Shown: positions 10,480 to 22,330 of the stretch, piece by piece
Position numbering within the stretch: the stretch's first letter is position 1
Layout: every line of letters begins with the position of its first letter
Assembly (NCBI RefSeq): GCF_029784155.1
Contig: NC_073692.1
Span: 19,814,259-19,878,258, forward strand
DNA: 64,000 nucleotides
Source of the DNA: Uranotaenia lowii
Lineage: Eukaryota; Arthropoda; Insecta; Diptera; Culicidae
Direction of reading: 5' to 3'
Notes under the pieces: generated by a model
Databases searched by the model: none
What the model was told of the DNA's origin: nothing
Seen by the model: the letters and a program-made list of their open reading frames with translations, nothing else
Made by a program: the position numbers and the translations under genes

Positions 10480-13385
10480 AATGTGAAAAAAAAAAATTGA
10501 CGAAAGCAAAAATAACACATGACAAAAACGTCGAAATTTGCAAGAAATCGAAAGATTAAAATAAAACAAAATGACTGAAATGACAAAAACTATCATCGAA
10601 TAAAATTAAGGGCATTTGTGTCTTGTCGTTTTTGTTATTATTGTAATTTTCTACATAATTATGATTTTTAACATTTTTGTCATTGTCTCAATTTTTGTCT
10701 CTTTTTTTAATCTCTTTTTTGCTAATTTTGTTATAGCTGTCATTTTTCTCATTTTAATTATAGCTTTCAGTTTTATAATTTTGATTATTTTTGACATTTT
10801 TGTTTTTTTTGTCATTATTGTTTTTTTTCATGAATTTCATTTTACTCATTTTTGTCTTGTTTGTCATTTTTGTCACGTTTGTAAGTCAATGTCACAAAAA
10901 GTTTAAAAACAAAAATGACAAAAATGACAAAAATGACAAAAATGACAAAAATGACAAAAATGATAAAAGTGACAAAAAAATTACAAAAATGACAAAAATG
11001 ACAAAAATGACAAAAATGACAAAAATGACAAGAATGACAAGAATGACAAAAATGGCGAAAATGGTTAAAATGGCAAAAATGGTTAAAATTGTAAAAATGA
11101 TTAAAATGGTAAAAATGACATAAATAATAAAAATGACAAATAATTACAAAAAATGACAAAAAAGACATAACTTACAAAAATTACAAAACAGACAAAAATG
11201 TCAAAAAAGACAAAAGTTACAAAAATGACAAAGTGATAAAAATGACAAAAAGGACAAAAATGACAAAAATGGCAAAATTACAAAAATGACAGAAAAAATA
11301 CAATTACAAAAATCACAAAACATTAAAATGACAAAAATTAGAAATTACAAAAATGAAAAGAATCACAAAAATGACAAAAAATGACAATAATGACAAAAAT
11401 AAGAATAAGGTTAAAATTTAAAAAAAAATCAAATATGCAAGAATCACAAAACTGACGAAAATCTCAAAAATGACAAAAAGGATGTAAATCACAAAAGTGG
11501 CAAAAATGACAGAAACTACAAAAATGACCAAAATCACCAATAGGACAAGAATAGAAAAGTTACAAAAATGACAGAAATGACAAAAATTGCAAAAATGAAA
11601 AGAGTGACAAAAATGACATAAATGACAAAAGTAACACAAATCATAAAAATAACAAATTTGACAAAACTCACAAAAAATACGCAAATGACAAATTTAACCC
11701 AAACGTAAAAAATGACAAAAAAAAGACAAAAATGGCAAAAAATTCAAATTTCACTAGAAAAAGACAAAAAATTACAAATTTCACAAGAGAGTCGAAAAGT
11801 ACTAATTTGACCAAAATGACAAATATAACAAAAATGTCAAATTTTACCTTAATGACAAATTTGCCTTAAATGATCAAAGTGACAAATATGTTAAATGTCA
11901 CGAAATTCGACAAAAACTATAAAAATAATTCTTTTTATCAAATTGACAAATTTGACCGAAATGACCAAAATGACAATGATGACAAAAATGCAAAAAATTG
12001 CGAAAATGAAAAAAGGTTCTTAGATGACAAAAAAGATAAAAATTACTGAAATCACAAAAATGACAAAATTGAGTAATATAAAAAATCTGACCCATTTGAG
12101 AAGAATGACAAAAATAACAAATTGACTGATATGACAAAAATGACAGAAATTTCAAATTTAACAAAGCAAAAACATAAACTACAAATATCTCAAAAAAGAA
12201 ATAAATGATAAAATTGATTAAAAATTACAAAAATGACAAAAAAACCGAAAAACACAAATTTGTCGAAAATGACAAAAATGACCAAAAAATAAAAATTAAA
12301 AATAAGTCAAAAAGGACACAAAATGACAAAAAAGCCAAAAATATAAAAAATCAAAAAAAGGCAAAAATTAAATAGCTCACAAAAACTACAAGAATGATCA
12401 AGGATTTCAAAAATTACAAAAATTACAAAAAAAATAAATTTATCAAAATTAAAAAAGTTACAAAAATTATTAAAATGTAAAAATTAACTAAAGTAAGAAG
12501 AATTTCAAAAATGACAAAAATTACCAAAATGACAAAATTGATGAAAATTACAAAATTAAAGAAAAGTGAGTTAACTTACAATATTGACAAAAATTATAAA
12601 ATGACAAATTTGATTAAAATAACAAAAATGAAAAAAGTGCCAAAAATGACAAAAATTACCAAAATGACAACATTGACAATAATGACAAAAATTACCAAAA
12701 TGACAAATATGATAAAATGATGAAAATGACAAAAATGACATAATAAACAAAAATGACAAAAATGGCATAATTAAAAAAAAATTGACAAGAATGTCAAAAT
12801 TTAGAATTTCAAAAATGACAGATATGACAAGAATTACTATAATGAATAAATGACAATTTTATCCCAATTAACAAAATAGTCAAAAATCACAAAAATGGCA
12901 AATTTACATAAATGATAAAAACGACGAATGATAAAAACGACGAATGACAAAAATGACGAATGACAAAAATGACATAGATGACGAAATGACATGAATTAAA
13001 AAAAAAAAAATTACAAAAACAACAAGAAATATATTTTCATAAAACGACAAAAATCATTAAAATGGCAAAAATCACAGAAGTGACAAAAATGACAAAAATA
13101 ACATAAATTACAATATTAACAAAATTATCAAAAATAACGAAAAATCTTAAAAAATCAAAATGATTTTAAAAATGACAAAAATCATTGAAAATGAAACGTG
13201 ACAAAAATGGCATAAATATTGACTAAAAGGCCTAAATGACAAATATTTCGAAAATGGCGAAAGCGAAAAAATTACAAAAACAAAAAGAATATCATATAAA
13301 TCACACAAATTAAGAAATTACAAAATTCAAGAATGACTTAAAGACTACGACGAATATCACAAAACTGATTTAAATGACTAAATAA
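10480..13385. repeat. Minisatellite of a 9-bp unit (ACAAAAATG), with an inverted flank
   Basis: From about 10910 to 11060 the unit ACAAAAATG is repeated almost perfectly; outward to 13385 it becomes increasingly degenerate (ACAAAAATT, ACAAATTTG, AGAAAAATG). To the left, 10610-10880 carries the complementary form (TTTTTGTCA), so strand orientation flips near 10885. Because 9 is a multiple of three, long frames appear on both strands (for example runs of NDK or TKM, or HFC on the other strand); these are by-products of the repeat, not proteins. Confidence 0.9.
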
Positions 13386-13782
13386 GGCTGGAACAAATAT
13401 CAATTTTTTCTTTTGTCACTCCCCCGCTTCGAAATTTTCAAAATCCCGAAGGGAGGAATAAATAAAGTTTGAAGTATTTTAAGATAATTTCAAATAAAAA
13501 TTCAAATATTCGAAAGATTACAAGACCAAGAACCAACTTTTTGAAGATGGAAGTTAATTCACATTTTGTATTCTTGATTTTATCGAATTTTTCGATAAAA
13601 AAAATACATGATTTATAGGTTTTATGCAATAATATAGTCTGCAATTTGGTTGCATACAAGCTTTCGTGCAATTTATTCCAATTTATTTGTTTTTCGCATT
13701 ATTTTTTATTATCCCCCCTTCGCGATGTTCCAACTCCGAGTGACAAAAGAAGGATTTGAAATTTGTTCCGACCTAATTTGAA
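13386..13782. mobile_element. ~400-bp MITE with TAGG(C/T)YGGAACAAAT ends
   Basis: The left end TAAGGCTGGAACAAATATCA and the right end, inverted, TTAGGTCGGAACAAATTTCA are related, followed inward on both sides by TTCTTTTGTCACTC. The interior has no transposase frame. A third copy of the same end lies at 13812-13880 in direct orientation to the first. Confidence 0.7.
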
Positions 13783-13811
13783 GACTAAAATGATGATTTT
13801 TTTTCTTCTCA

Positions 13812-13885
13812 ATAAGGCCGGAACAAATTTCAAATCCTTCTTTTGTCACTCGGAGTTGGAACATCGCGAGGGGAACATTTTGGAA
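13812..13885 (+). mobile_element. Single end of the same MITE family
   Basis: AATAAGGCCGGAACAAATTT with CTTTTGTCACTCGGAGTTGG forms a near-perfect inverted repeat with 13723-13782, about 30 bp apart. The element stops where the Mutator-like arm begins, so it is truncated or interrupted. Confidence 0.6.
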
Positions 13886-13890
13886 CATTT

Positions 13891-14039
13891 CCCATACAAA
13901 CCTAAAAGTTAAAATTTAATCATGTTAACGATACTTAAAAATTCTTCAAAAAATCATGGATGATTTTTGAACCAAGACGAAGCTTTTTAGACCCCAGGTT
14001 TTGAGAGATTCAAAAATGATCCGAAATCGACTCAGTCTA
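13891..14039 (-). mobile_element. Solo arm of the Mutator-like foldback family
   Basis: CCCATACAAACCTAAAAG ... AAATCGACTCAGTCTA is the same sequence as the right arm of the complete element at 44029-44834 and is absent on the other side, so only one arm is preserved. Another solo arm, in the other orientation, lies at 49765-49932. Confidence 0.7.
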
Positions 14040-14354
14040 ATGAGTATTTTATGAAGCTAATTGAAGCTAAGCTAATTCCATATTTAAATTTTGATAAGAA
14101 ACGAATTGTTTCTTAGAATGTAGAGGTAACCTCGGTCTTAAAAAACAAATTTATTTCTTTTATGCCCTTTTCTGTTTTTCCTATCTATCTATTGACCCTT
14201 CGTTTCATGATTTTTTATTTTTCCTTAAAAATGATTTTGTACAGTTAAAAATGAATAGTACATCAAGAAAAAAAATTAAAATAAAATACGATTTTCCCAT
14301 TTTTCCATACATTAATTGTTGCAAACTTGTTAATTTATGAAAAGAAGGGATAAC

Positions 14355-14545
14355 TTTCAGGACGTGGCCGGCGCCGTTATTGATGATCAAAGAGAGAGAG
14401 AATATTAGTGTGCATTGAGAATGAGTTGCTTATCCCAAGTATTATTCTTTTGACCTCTGCGCAAAATCGATTGCCTCGGTCAATTACGGAGAAGCAATCA
14501 TTGGCAATGTAGAAATATTTCTACTGAGCCTCGCCTGCGATCATG
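14355..14545 (-). repeat. Unclassified GC-richer repeat, minus copy
   Basis: On the minus strand the segment aligns over about 190 bp with 31802-32012, from ATGATCGC(A/T)GGCG(A/T)GGCT to GATCAATAACG(G/A)CGCCGGCC and CACGTCCT. This copy has an in-frame stop soon after the ATG, so the frame in the other copy is not conserved. The family is unknown to me; it does not match the spliceosomal RNAs, 5S rRNA or tRNAs I could compare by eye. Confidence 0.6.
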
Positions 14546-14548
14546 GTT

Positions 14549-16973
14549 TTCAAAATGCTTTATTGTTAAAAAAAAGTTTGAGGTAAATCATACATTAAGA
14601 ATTAAAAAAAACTATCAAAATTTTTCAGTGAAGCTCACTTTGTAGAAATTAAAGCGTTACTCAATGAATCATTTCACAAAATTGTTGATCTTGAGGATCG
14701 ACAGGAAAAGGAGTTTATTAATCCTATCAATGCAAACGTGAGTCAAAAGCCAGAACAGGTTTCGGTCCGGCTCTCAACCGCAAAGTGACTCACTTCACCG
14801 GTCGGTTTGCTTCTTCAGAGGTCGGTACGGAACTTCAGAAACAAATATGATCATCATAAACAACAACATCAACAAACCAGATCTGGTTGGTGGTGCTGGT
14901 GATTGAAGCTTTCTTTCCGTTTTGGAAGGTTCACAATATTCAGTTTTTTTTTCTGCATATCCCCTTCGGTTGATTACCATCGACTCGTTTGACAGCTACC
15001 GCAACCCCAAGCGAAAAAGTACACCTTATTTACTTAACCAATTTGGAGATTGAAGTGATGAACAGTTTGAGGTTTTCGACCCCTGCCTTATAGGGTTGTC
15101 AATATGAACAAGTAAGACTCGACAGTTTTTAAGAGGATGCTGAAATTAAAAACCATTTTGTTGGTGATTGATGAGATTCGAGTGTTTGACATTCACAGGA
15201 GACACAATCTGCGTCCACCCATCCCCGGTAGATGTTTTCTCAAGACTGAAAAAAACTCTTTAAAATAATTACAATGAGGTGCTGAGTTAACAAAATGAAT
15301 CGCAGAAACTCGTTAGTAGCAACTAATCTGTCGTGGCCACAACCATAAATCACTGCTGCTGGAAGAACTAAGAACAAACCAGTCAAAAAGTGTTCTCAAG
15401 TTAAAGGGGTTTGACTCAAGTACAGCAAAATGAGTCCCACGTAAAATTTAAGTTAACGATTTATCACCCACAAACAAAGGAGGAAATTGCTGAGTTGTGA
15501 CCTTTTGAATTTGAAAAATTAGTCCACTCAATCAGAAAACAGTTTTAAAATGTTTTTCCAAGTCCAATCAAGCTCTTTTTTGTTCCAATCACTGCCCATT
15601 ACTAAGCGAACGAATCACTTACAGAACTGGCTCCCGACTGGCTTAGAAAGTTTTCCACCCCAAGTGTCCCCACACACCCCTCCATATTGATGAAGATTGG
15701 TTCCCATTCGTCAAAGTCGGAAGACGGGTCCGCGATGGCGCAGAGATGATGGCAGATCGTTATCGAGACACTAAAGGCCGCAACTTCTGCTCTTCAAGCT
15801 TAAACTTGATTTGATCCGTTTAGTAGAAAAAAAAACTTGTCTAGTAGCAGCGTCAAGCAAAAAGACGGCAGCAACTGACAGTTAGTGGAGGGCGGGTGTG
15901 CGCTATTATTGATGCTGGCTGAACTAACTAAAGTCATCCACGCAGCAGCGAGTCGCTTGGTTGAAAAAAAAACGACTTAGACCCACTTTTCCGGCGAGAC
16001 CTTGTAACTACTTTCGCGCGGACACTCTGCACAGAGATAAGTACGGGAAAAGCGATTAGGGTTACGGTTTCATTAATGAACTCATCCATTGATGAATAAA
16101 CAACTTGAAGCAAAAACCAAAGTTGACCATTTCAAAAAAAAAATGTCGAATGAAAATCTTCAACATATTTTTTTTCTTTTTTGAAGTTAAACTCCAGAGA
16201 AACAACTACCCTAAACTAGCTTTGACCTACAACGGCTAACGTCAAATGTCCATTGCCGAGGTTCCCAGTATCAACATAAAAAAAGTGCAAAGAGACCTTC
16301 CCAAACTCAAGTTACCTACTGATGTCGGTAACTGAGATGGAAGTTCAGCTCAGTAGCTCCAGACAAAAACGAAAAAACAACAACTAAGCGCTGGAACTTC
16401 GACTTATCGACCCTTCTCGCTGTCGATTCCAGCACCTTCCCGTGAAAGCAATACCCGACAAGAGAGAAAGGTGGCTATTATCGGAGAAAACCTTTCCTCT
16501 TACAATGAAGTGGGAGACGAAAAAAAAATGAGCAATACTACTTTGACTTTGGGAAACTATATGAGGGTCTGTTGGAGTGAAGAAAAATGCTATCAATAAT
16601 CACTGAGTAATTGATATTCGTCTTACGAACAACCTAGCGGAACAATAAAATCCTGAAAAATCTTAAAAGTGAATCAAATTCATAAATATCCAGCCGGAAA
16701 AGATTTATTTAATCGGATAGATTAGCGTGAATGTGACAAAAATTAAACCAGTCAGTTTTATTCGGTTCAGATTTATTTCGAGTTTAGTTAGTTTCCGAAT
16801 AAAAACCTTGAAGGAAGAAATTGTTCCTGGGCCTAACAGAAACATTTTGCGAAATTTTAACTTATTTGGTCAACACTAAACAATTTTTAGCGAGGCTCGT
16901 TTTGTATGGGATTTTCGTTAAATTTGTTCTAGAAAAAAAGAAAAATCATTTTTTGTTGGCTCCATCTTTTGTG
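14549..16973. other. Long stretch of non-repetitive intronic DNA, candidate regulatory region
   Basis: Compared with its surroundings this stretch has fewer homopolymers, higher complexity and no terminal inverted repeats. 14745-15000 and 15560-16080 are the most GC-balanced parts. No convincing exon is seen. Conservation between mosquito species would show whether it is regulatory. Confidence 0.4.
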
Positions 16974-17165
16974 TTTTTTTTGTTTCGATTATAGTCGTTT
17001 TACCATCTTTATGGCATTCGCGACTTTATCAACGTTGCAGTTGGCGGATCGTTATTGAAAAACTCATCCGGTACAACTGTGTTCGATGTTTACTCTTGGG
17101 TTCGAACTCGCGGACATCAGTCCAGGAGACAACAGATTTGCCAACTGAGCTATATCACAAGCCAC
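16974..17165 (-). mobile_element. tRNA-derived SINE, family A, copy 1 (most complete)
   Basis: On the minus strand the head reads TATAGCTCAGTTGGCAAAT (A box) and, 35 bases on, GAGTTCGAACCC (B box), that is, a tRNA-like polymerase III promoter. The body holds TTGTACCGGATGAGTTT, CCGCCAACTGCAACGTTGAT and ends in AAACGACTATAATCGAAAC followed by an A run. About 190 bp in all. Copies 2 and 3 lie at 17890-18035 and 21745-21897. Confidence 0.8.
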
Positions 17166-17857
17166 GCCATCTTTTGTGTGCATTGATGATTTGTTCTAAA
17201 AATTTGGTTCTATGAAACTTAACGTGATTATGACCACAAGAAAAAAGTTTTGTATGTATAGAGCAAATATTTTTTGTGTTTTACATTTTATCTTGGTCGA
17301 TTTAAATACAAATTAAAATGTTAAACACCAAAATTATTCATATGATTATAATAAATTGTAAATTTTCACTGATGATGGCTAAGATCATGGCCGAAACGTT
17401 GGACATTGAGTAAATGTGCTGTATTTAATAATATTTCAACTGACTGAGAAGCCGAAACGTCCTGGACTACAATACATTAGAATCCCGCTTACCCGATTGA
17501 GGACCCTGGCTGTTTTATCTAAAAACCTGACAAAACCCAGGCATATCATTTCAAAAATTTCGACTCAAAACCTGAGGGTTTTCTGTAAAACTCAGAGATT
17601 ATTGAATTAAAACCGAGAAGAAAACAATCTTAAACATTTTTTTCGATCAGAACACATCAGTAGATTTTTAATCTACTTTAAAAAAATGTATTCTGTTTGA
17701 TAAAACTTACTCAATAATTTGGTATTAGGACGCAAAAAACTCAAAAATTACAATGCAAATTTTGCAAATTAAATTAATAAACCGAGCAAATCCGCACATT
17801 TTATAAACAAAATTCGGGCATTCGGTATCTGATGGAGGATTTTCATAACAAGCCCAT
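17166..17857. other. AT-rich intronic sequence, nothing firm
   Basis: Contains two CCGAAACGT words (17391, 17453) reminiscent of the CGAAACGTCTGGAC terminus of the inverted element at 40841-41181 and a CCTGGACTAC stretch, but no boundaries. An AAAACC-rich stretch at 17500-17620 resembles the degenerate ends of the GCCCGG/CCGGG families. Confidence 0.35.
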
Positions 17858-18782
17858 TAGGGTGGTCCAAAACAGGAGTATGATTCCGATTTCCGTGAAT
17901 TTGAGTCCAAGAATAAACATCGATCACAATCATACCGGATACGTTTTTCAAAGACTGTCCGCCAACTGCATCGTTGATATATGTCACAAATGACATAAAG
18001 ATGTTAAAAAAACTATAATCGAAACAGAAAAAAATATAAATGGAACATTGTGAAATGTGCTGTGATATCCAGTATACCCTCTGAAAGCCAAGCTTTTTTG
18101 CGCTGAAAAATTAAGAGCAGCTTACAAATTACAACTTTTGTTCTACGAAAAACTTCAAAGATGATGACAATTTTTATAAATTTTTCATAAAGTTTATAGC
18201 CATAGGGGCTAAGAAACTTTACTTTCAGTGCTTATTCGGTTGTAATTTTTGCACATTTCAACCAATTTTTCGTAAATTTCGTAATCTTGTCTTACTTCCC
18301 CAACCCCGCCTGTAGACGAGGTATATGTTGCGTTTTTTCTTCCTAGCTTAGGATCTTTTTTTTTTTTTTTTTCTGAAAATTCAATTAAAAATGCCAATAA
18401 TTGTTTAGATCTAAAAACACATGGACCAAGAGTTTCTTGGCTACCAAAGACATTATTAAAAAAAAACAGGTCCATATCCAGTTTTTGCAAGATTAACATA
18501 TTTTGAAACCTTTCACGTTAGTTAAAAAGTTGAAATAATGATTGGATTTGGTTTAATGCCGATTTAGTAAACCCTGTCTAAATGCCAGGTTGTTTAAGAG
18601 GGTTTATGGAAAATGTCAACAGGTTTCTCATGATGAGTTGCATAAAACATACAAAGTGCGCCATTAGGATGTATGTACATTTTCAGTCGATTTCCAAAAA
18701 TAAACAAGCTTTTATCAGGATATTTTATGCCATTTATTTCAAACCAGATTTAGAGTACAACGTCGAATAAATGACCACCCTA
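17858..18782. mobile_element. Possible element with TAGGGTGGTC ends
   Basis: TAGGGTGGTC at 17858 and GACCACCCTA ending at 18782 form an exact 10-bp terminal inverted repeat about 925 bp apart. The ends resemble those of hAT-like insect elements. No target duplication is evident and the inner sequence shows no transposase, so the pairing may be accidental. SINE copy 2 lies inside it. Confidence 0.35.
17890..18035 (+). mobile_element. tRNA-derived SINE, family A, copy 2 (5' truncated)
   Basis: Shares CATACCGGATACGTTTTTCA, CCGCCAACTGCATCGTTGAT and the AACTATAATCGAAAC tail with copy 1. The tRNA-like head is mostly lost; only TTTGAGTCCAAGAATAAACA remains of the B-box neighbourhood. Confidence 0.7.
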
Positions 18783-18919
18783 TTGATAAGCAAAAATCAG
18801 CCCTTTCGCGGGTATTCTGCATACCGCATTGTTCAAAAATGCGTCAAAAATGCGAAAAACGTGATCGTTGCTTATCTATATCTTTTTTACTTCATTTTGG
18901 GTTATTGGTGTCATAGGGA

Positions 18920-19830
18920 AAATTTTTCAGTAAAAACTCTATAATTAGAAACTATTTTTTTCTAATTAATTTTCCTACAAGTGAGATAAAATTTCTAACT
19001 TATCTCTTATAGGTTTTATCAGACATCAACTTCGACATCAACTTTGACAAACTTGTTGAAATTCAATTTTTTTTACAACTTTGTCTAAGATATCAAGTTT
19101 ATAAAATTATTATTCTCCAAACTATAGGCTCTATAAGAAACTTAACCTCAACAAGAAAATTTGTCAGTAAAAACAGCTCTATTAAATTAGAACCTTTTTT
19201 TCTAATTAATTCTCCTACAAGTGAGATAAAATTTCTAACTTCTCTCTTATAGGTTTTTCAGACAGGGGCCGTTCAGATACCACGTGGACAGAAAAATGAG
19301 ATTTTTGATACCCCCCTCCCCCTCCGTGGACAAGCGTGGACATTTGGTAAACCCCTACCCCCCTCCCCGGATGTCCACGTGGACAGATTTGAAATTGTTT
19401 TTTTTTCCAAAAACTCATTAAACAGTTAGAAAACACTACTTTTTGACTATTTGTTATTGGAATGGCTGATTTAAAAAAAAAAATTAAATAATTTTAAAAT
19501 TTCTTAATTATCATATTTATTACTTGCTTTCAAGTGGTTTTTAATTGTTCAAACATAAACTGGAAAGCTTTGTAATTTTAGGATTCAAACAGTAAGTATG
19601 TCCACGTGGACATGACCCAAACCCCTACCCCCCCTCTCCGTGGACAAGCGTGGACATTTCCTTATCCCCCCCCTTCCCCTAAGTTGTCAACGTGGTATGT
19701 GAACGGCCCCACATAAATTTCGACATCAACTTAAATTCGAAAAACTTGTTTAAAATCAAATTTTTACAACTTTGTCTCAGATGTCAAGTTTCTAAAATTA
19801 TTATTCTCCAAACTGTAGGCTCAATAAGCA
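18920..19830. repeat. Tandem duplication (~240-bp unit), second copy interrupted by a MITE
   Basis: Copy 1 (about 18920-19150) and copy 2 (about 19157-19830) both contain TCAGTAAAAAC, CCTACAAGTGAGATAAAATT, TCTTATAGGTTTT, TTCGACATCAACTT and TTATTATTCTCCAAACT(A/G)TAGG. In copy 2 these are split by the 446-bp insertion at 19265-19710. Confidence 0.85.
19265..19710. mobile_element. 446-bp MITE with GGGGCCGTTCA ends and 3-bp target duplication
   Basis: The left end GGGGCCGTTCAGATACCACG and the inverted right end GGGGCCGTTCACATACCACG agree over 26 bp with two mismatches. Inside each end is the motif CCGTGGACAAGCGTGGACAT next to C-runs, and several GTCCACGTGGAC palindromes. ACA is repeated on both sides (19262-19264 and 19711-19713). 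The unit next to it (18920-19150) gives the empty site TCAGACATCAAC, confirming the boundaries. A 3-bp duplication fits PIF/Harbinger-type insertion, but the ACA sequence is not the usual TWA. Confidence 0.85.
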
Positions 19831-19899
19831 ACTTAACCTCTAAAAATTTTTTCTAAATAATTTTTTTGTTTCAGTTAATTTTAGGTTAAATAACATGTT

Positions 19900-21540
19900 C
19901 CACAAAGTTGTTTGTCTTGTTTAAATACACCACTTTGTTGAACATTTCAAGATTGTCAAATGTGATTCTGCAGAACTATGATGAAAAGACTACCGAAAAT
20001 AGTGCTTTTTCACACCTGATTTTACAAACACCGGGAAACATCGGGCAGCCCGCTTCAGATGCAAATTAAAGTAAAAAAAAGGAAAAATCATTCTGGGCAT
20101 ATGTTTTCAGTTAAACGGGATACAATCTATTATACAACAAAAAGTTTAGTAAAAAGGAGCATGACCTTCACTAAGAATAGAAAACATTTCCCGGAGGAAA
20201 TGATTAGGAACTGACTTCAGTTTCGAACCACAAAGTTTCGTCAATCGCGACCCCATTCAATTTTTCAACAGACGAAAAGCGCAGCAGAATCATTTCAGCC
20301 TTTGCTGTAGGTGGTTTGGACAGCAGCAGCAGCAGCAATTGGCAAACGAAAAAGGGAGGTTTGCAAATTTCAAAATTCACACCATAACGGCCTTTAGTCG
20401 GCTTCGTTCGCTAATATTTGTGCACTAAACAGGTGAAGCAGGGCAAGTGCAAGTGCAATTGCAATCAACCGAAAGGCGGTAATCAAGTTAAACACACTTG
20501 GAGCCTAGTTGCTAGAATCTAAAACATGGCGACCCCAAAAAGTCCCACCCTTCCTCATATCGCGCTTCATCAACGAAACAGCAATTTGGGACTAGTACAG
20601 CTAGTGACCTTTAAGTTGAAGTTGGCAGGAACCGTTGTAAGTTGATGTTTGGGGCTACCTTTTAGGTCGCCGCGGTTAACTTAGTGAAAGACATAGATAC
20701 GCCTCAGCAAAAGGTAGCTCTCTTGCTCGAATGCGCTACTGACTAGCGACTCAGTCGTCAGTAAATCAGTGGGAGTTGATGTTTGCATATAAGTATAGCG
20801 CAGTAGTAACTCGCTATTTAGCGCCTCGACAAACGGCTGGTTCATTTTTTGTACATAACCTATATAAATCTGACGAGTGAATAAAAGCAGCAAATACGAA
20901 TGCAGCGTTGTAAGAGCAAGAACCACATAAAATATCGTTTAAACGAGCGAGTTTTGCGCTTGGGCTTCATCGTCCCTCCTCCATGAACCTATGTATGGAA
21001 ACTGGTGGTCCAGTGATCAGGGTTGGTCCGGACAGAATGGCGACGTACCTGAATGAAACGATCGATCGATCAAGTAATGAGGGTGTGAAGTGTGTTTGCC
21101 TTTCGGAAACACCCCGTTGGGTAATTTTGAAACATAAAAAGTGTATTCGTCGACGGCGACGACGAATCGATGCCCGCTGATGAAAATGATCTTTTTTTTC
21201 TCGAAATTCCAATCGTGATTTACAATCTAAATTGAATGCCATTCAGAATCGGGTGTTTGTTTGAGCGTTTACCGGTAAAGTCGAGGTAAGGCTTAATCGA
21301 CTTCAATAAAAATGAATTAGAGCAGTTGCTTTACCTACCTGACGATGCTTTGAATATTGATTGTGGAATCGTAACGGCAAATGCAAAACGATAGCAAACC
21401 TTGGGTTTGAAGGTGCGCCACTTCGATTTCGTAAACGATAGGGATGAAGTTGAAGGTTCTGTTCTATCCGATCACCATCATAAAGGTGTTGAATCGATTC
21501 CACTTATCTATATGTTGATATAGTAAGTTTGAAAAATGGA
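19900..21540. other. Non-repetitive region with a TATA-like box, candidate regulatory island
   Basis: From about 20220 to 21500 the DNA is of higher complexity and GC than its neighbours. CTATATAAATC at 20860-20870 is a TATA-like box, preceded by CG-containing sequence and followed after about 110 bases by open but unremarkable frames on both strands (20983-21180 plus, 20967-21242 minus). No recognisable protein is encoded. Confidence 0.35.
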
Positions 21541-21587
21541 AATGAACATGCATGATTTATCGATAACAAATGCATCAAATATGTAGG

Positions 21588-21744
21588 GGAGAATGGGGAG
21601 ACTTGATCTGATTTTCTTGTTTTTATCATATCTTTTTGGAAAAAAATTGCAACTCACTTTTTTACACAATTTCCGAAAGCTTAAAATTCCAAATCGCTTT
21701 GCCTAAAAAATTAGGGCGATAGTTGACTTCGTAGATGAATTATT
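21588..21744 (+). mobile_element. One-ended element with TAGGGGAGAATGGGG terminus
   Basis: TAGGGGAGAATGGGGAGAC is followed by TTGATCTGATTTTC. The terminus resembles the TAGGGGAGAGTGGG ends of the MITEs at 36501 and 62154 but the interior differs. The other end is not visible; the SINE at 21745 follows. Confidence 0.45.
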
Positions 21745-21897
21745 GGCTTGTGATACAGCTCAGTTGGCAAAGCAGTTGCGTCTTGAGCCAATCTCGATGA
21801 ATTAGAGCCCATCGAACACTATACCGGATAAGTTCTCAGTAACTTTCCGTCAACGGCATCGTTAATATAAAGGTAAACTGGTAAATAACTGATAAAA
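21745..21897 (+). mobile_element. tRNA-derived SINE, family A, copy 3
   Basis: Head GGCTTGTGATACAGCTCAGT and TGGCAAAGCAGTTGC carry the A-box region as in copy 1; the B box is degenerate (AATTAGAGCCCATC). The body retains TATACCGGATAAGTT, CGTCAACGGCATCGTTAAT. The tail is lost. Confidence 0.7.
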
Positions 21898-21904
21898 AAA
21901 TGTT

Positions 21905-21953
21905 TTTTTATTTGTAAAATTCACCGAAAAACGTCGATATAATTCAACAACAA
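21905..21953 (+). repeat. Arm fragment of the inverted element of 40841-41181
   Basis: TTTGTAAAATTCACCGAAAA, ACGTCGATA and AATTCAACAAC match the right arm of the element at 41090-41181 and directly follow SINE copy 3. Confidence 0.6.
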
Positions 21954-22059
21954 TTTTCAGATAATAATCATCAAAATATGAAATCTAAACAAAAAAAAAA
22001 AAAAAAAAACATCTTATGTTTTTGTTTCATATTCAGATTTGAAGTTCCTCAACCTAACT

Positions 22060-22330
22060 CTTATTAATTTTAACACAACAAAGCTCCGAAAAGGCAATTC
22101 AGAATTGAAAATCAGAATCAGATTCATCTCTCGAAATTTATATTTTTATTCAGAATCATAGGTAAAATTTAAAAAAAAAATGAAAAATCGGATTCAGATT
22201 AAACCCATATGGCTCATATTTTAAATTCTGATCTGGAATTTAAATTCAGAGTCTTCAATTAAGGATCAAATTCAGATTCAGAATTTATAATCAAAATTCT
22301 GATTCAGATTCAGCACTTTTATGAGTTTTA
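22060..22330. repeat. Degenerate ATTCAGATTCAGAATT repeat cluster
   Basis: The words CAGATTCAG, CAGAATCAGATTC, TTCAGATTCAGAATT and TGATTCAGATTCAG recur irregularly on both strands over about 270 bp. See also 5750-5930, 38090-38600 and 63630-63850. The sequence between 22331 and 23250 is AT-rich with nothing recognised. Confidence 0.55.

Noticed and set aside
10791..11168. Long frames on both strands made of NDK, TKM or HFC triplets
   Set aside because: They are the translation of a 9-bp satellite and stay open only because the period is a multiple of three.
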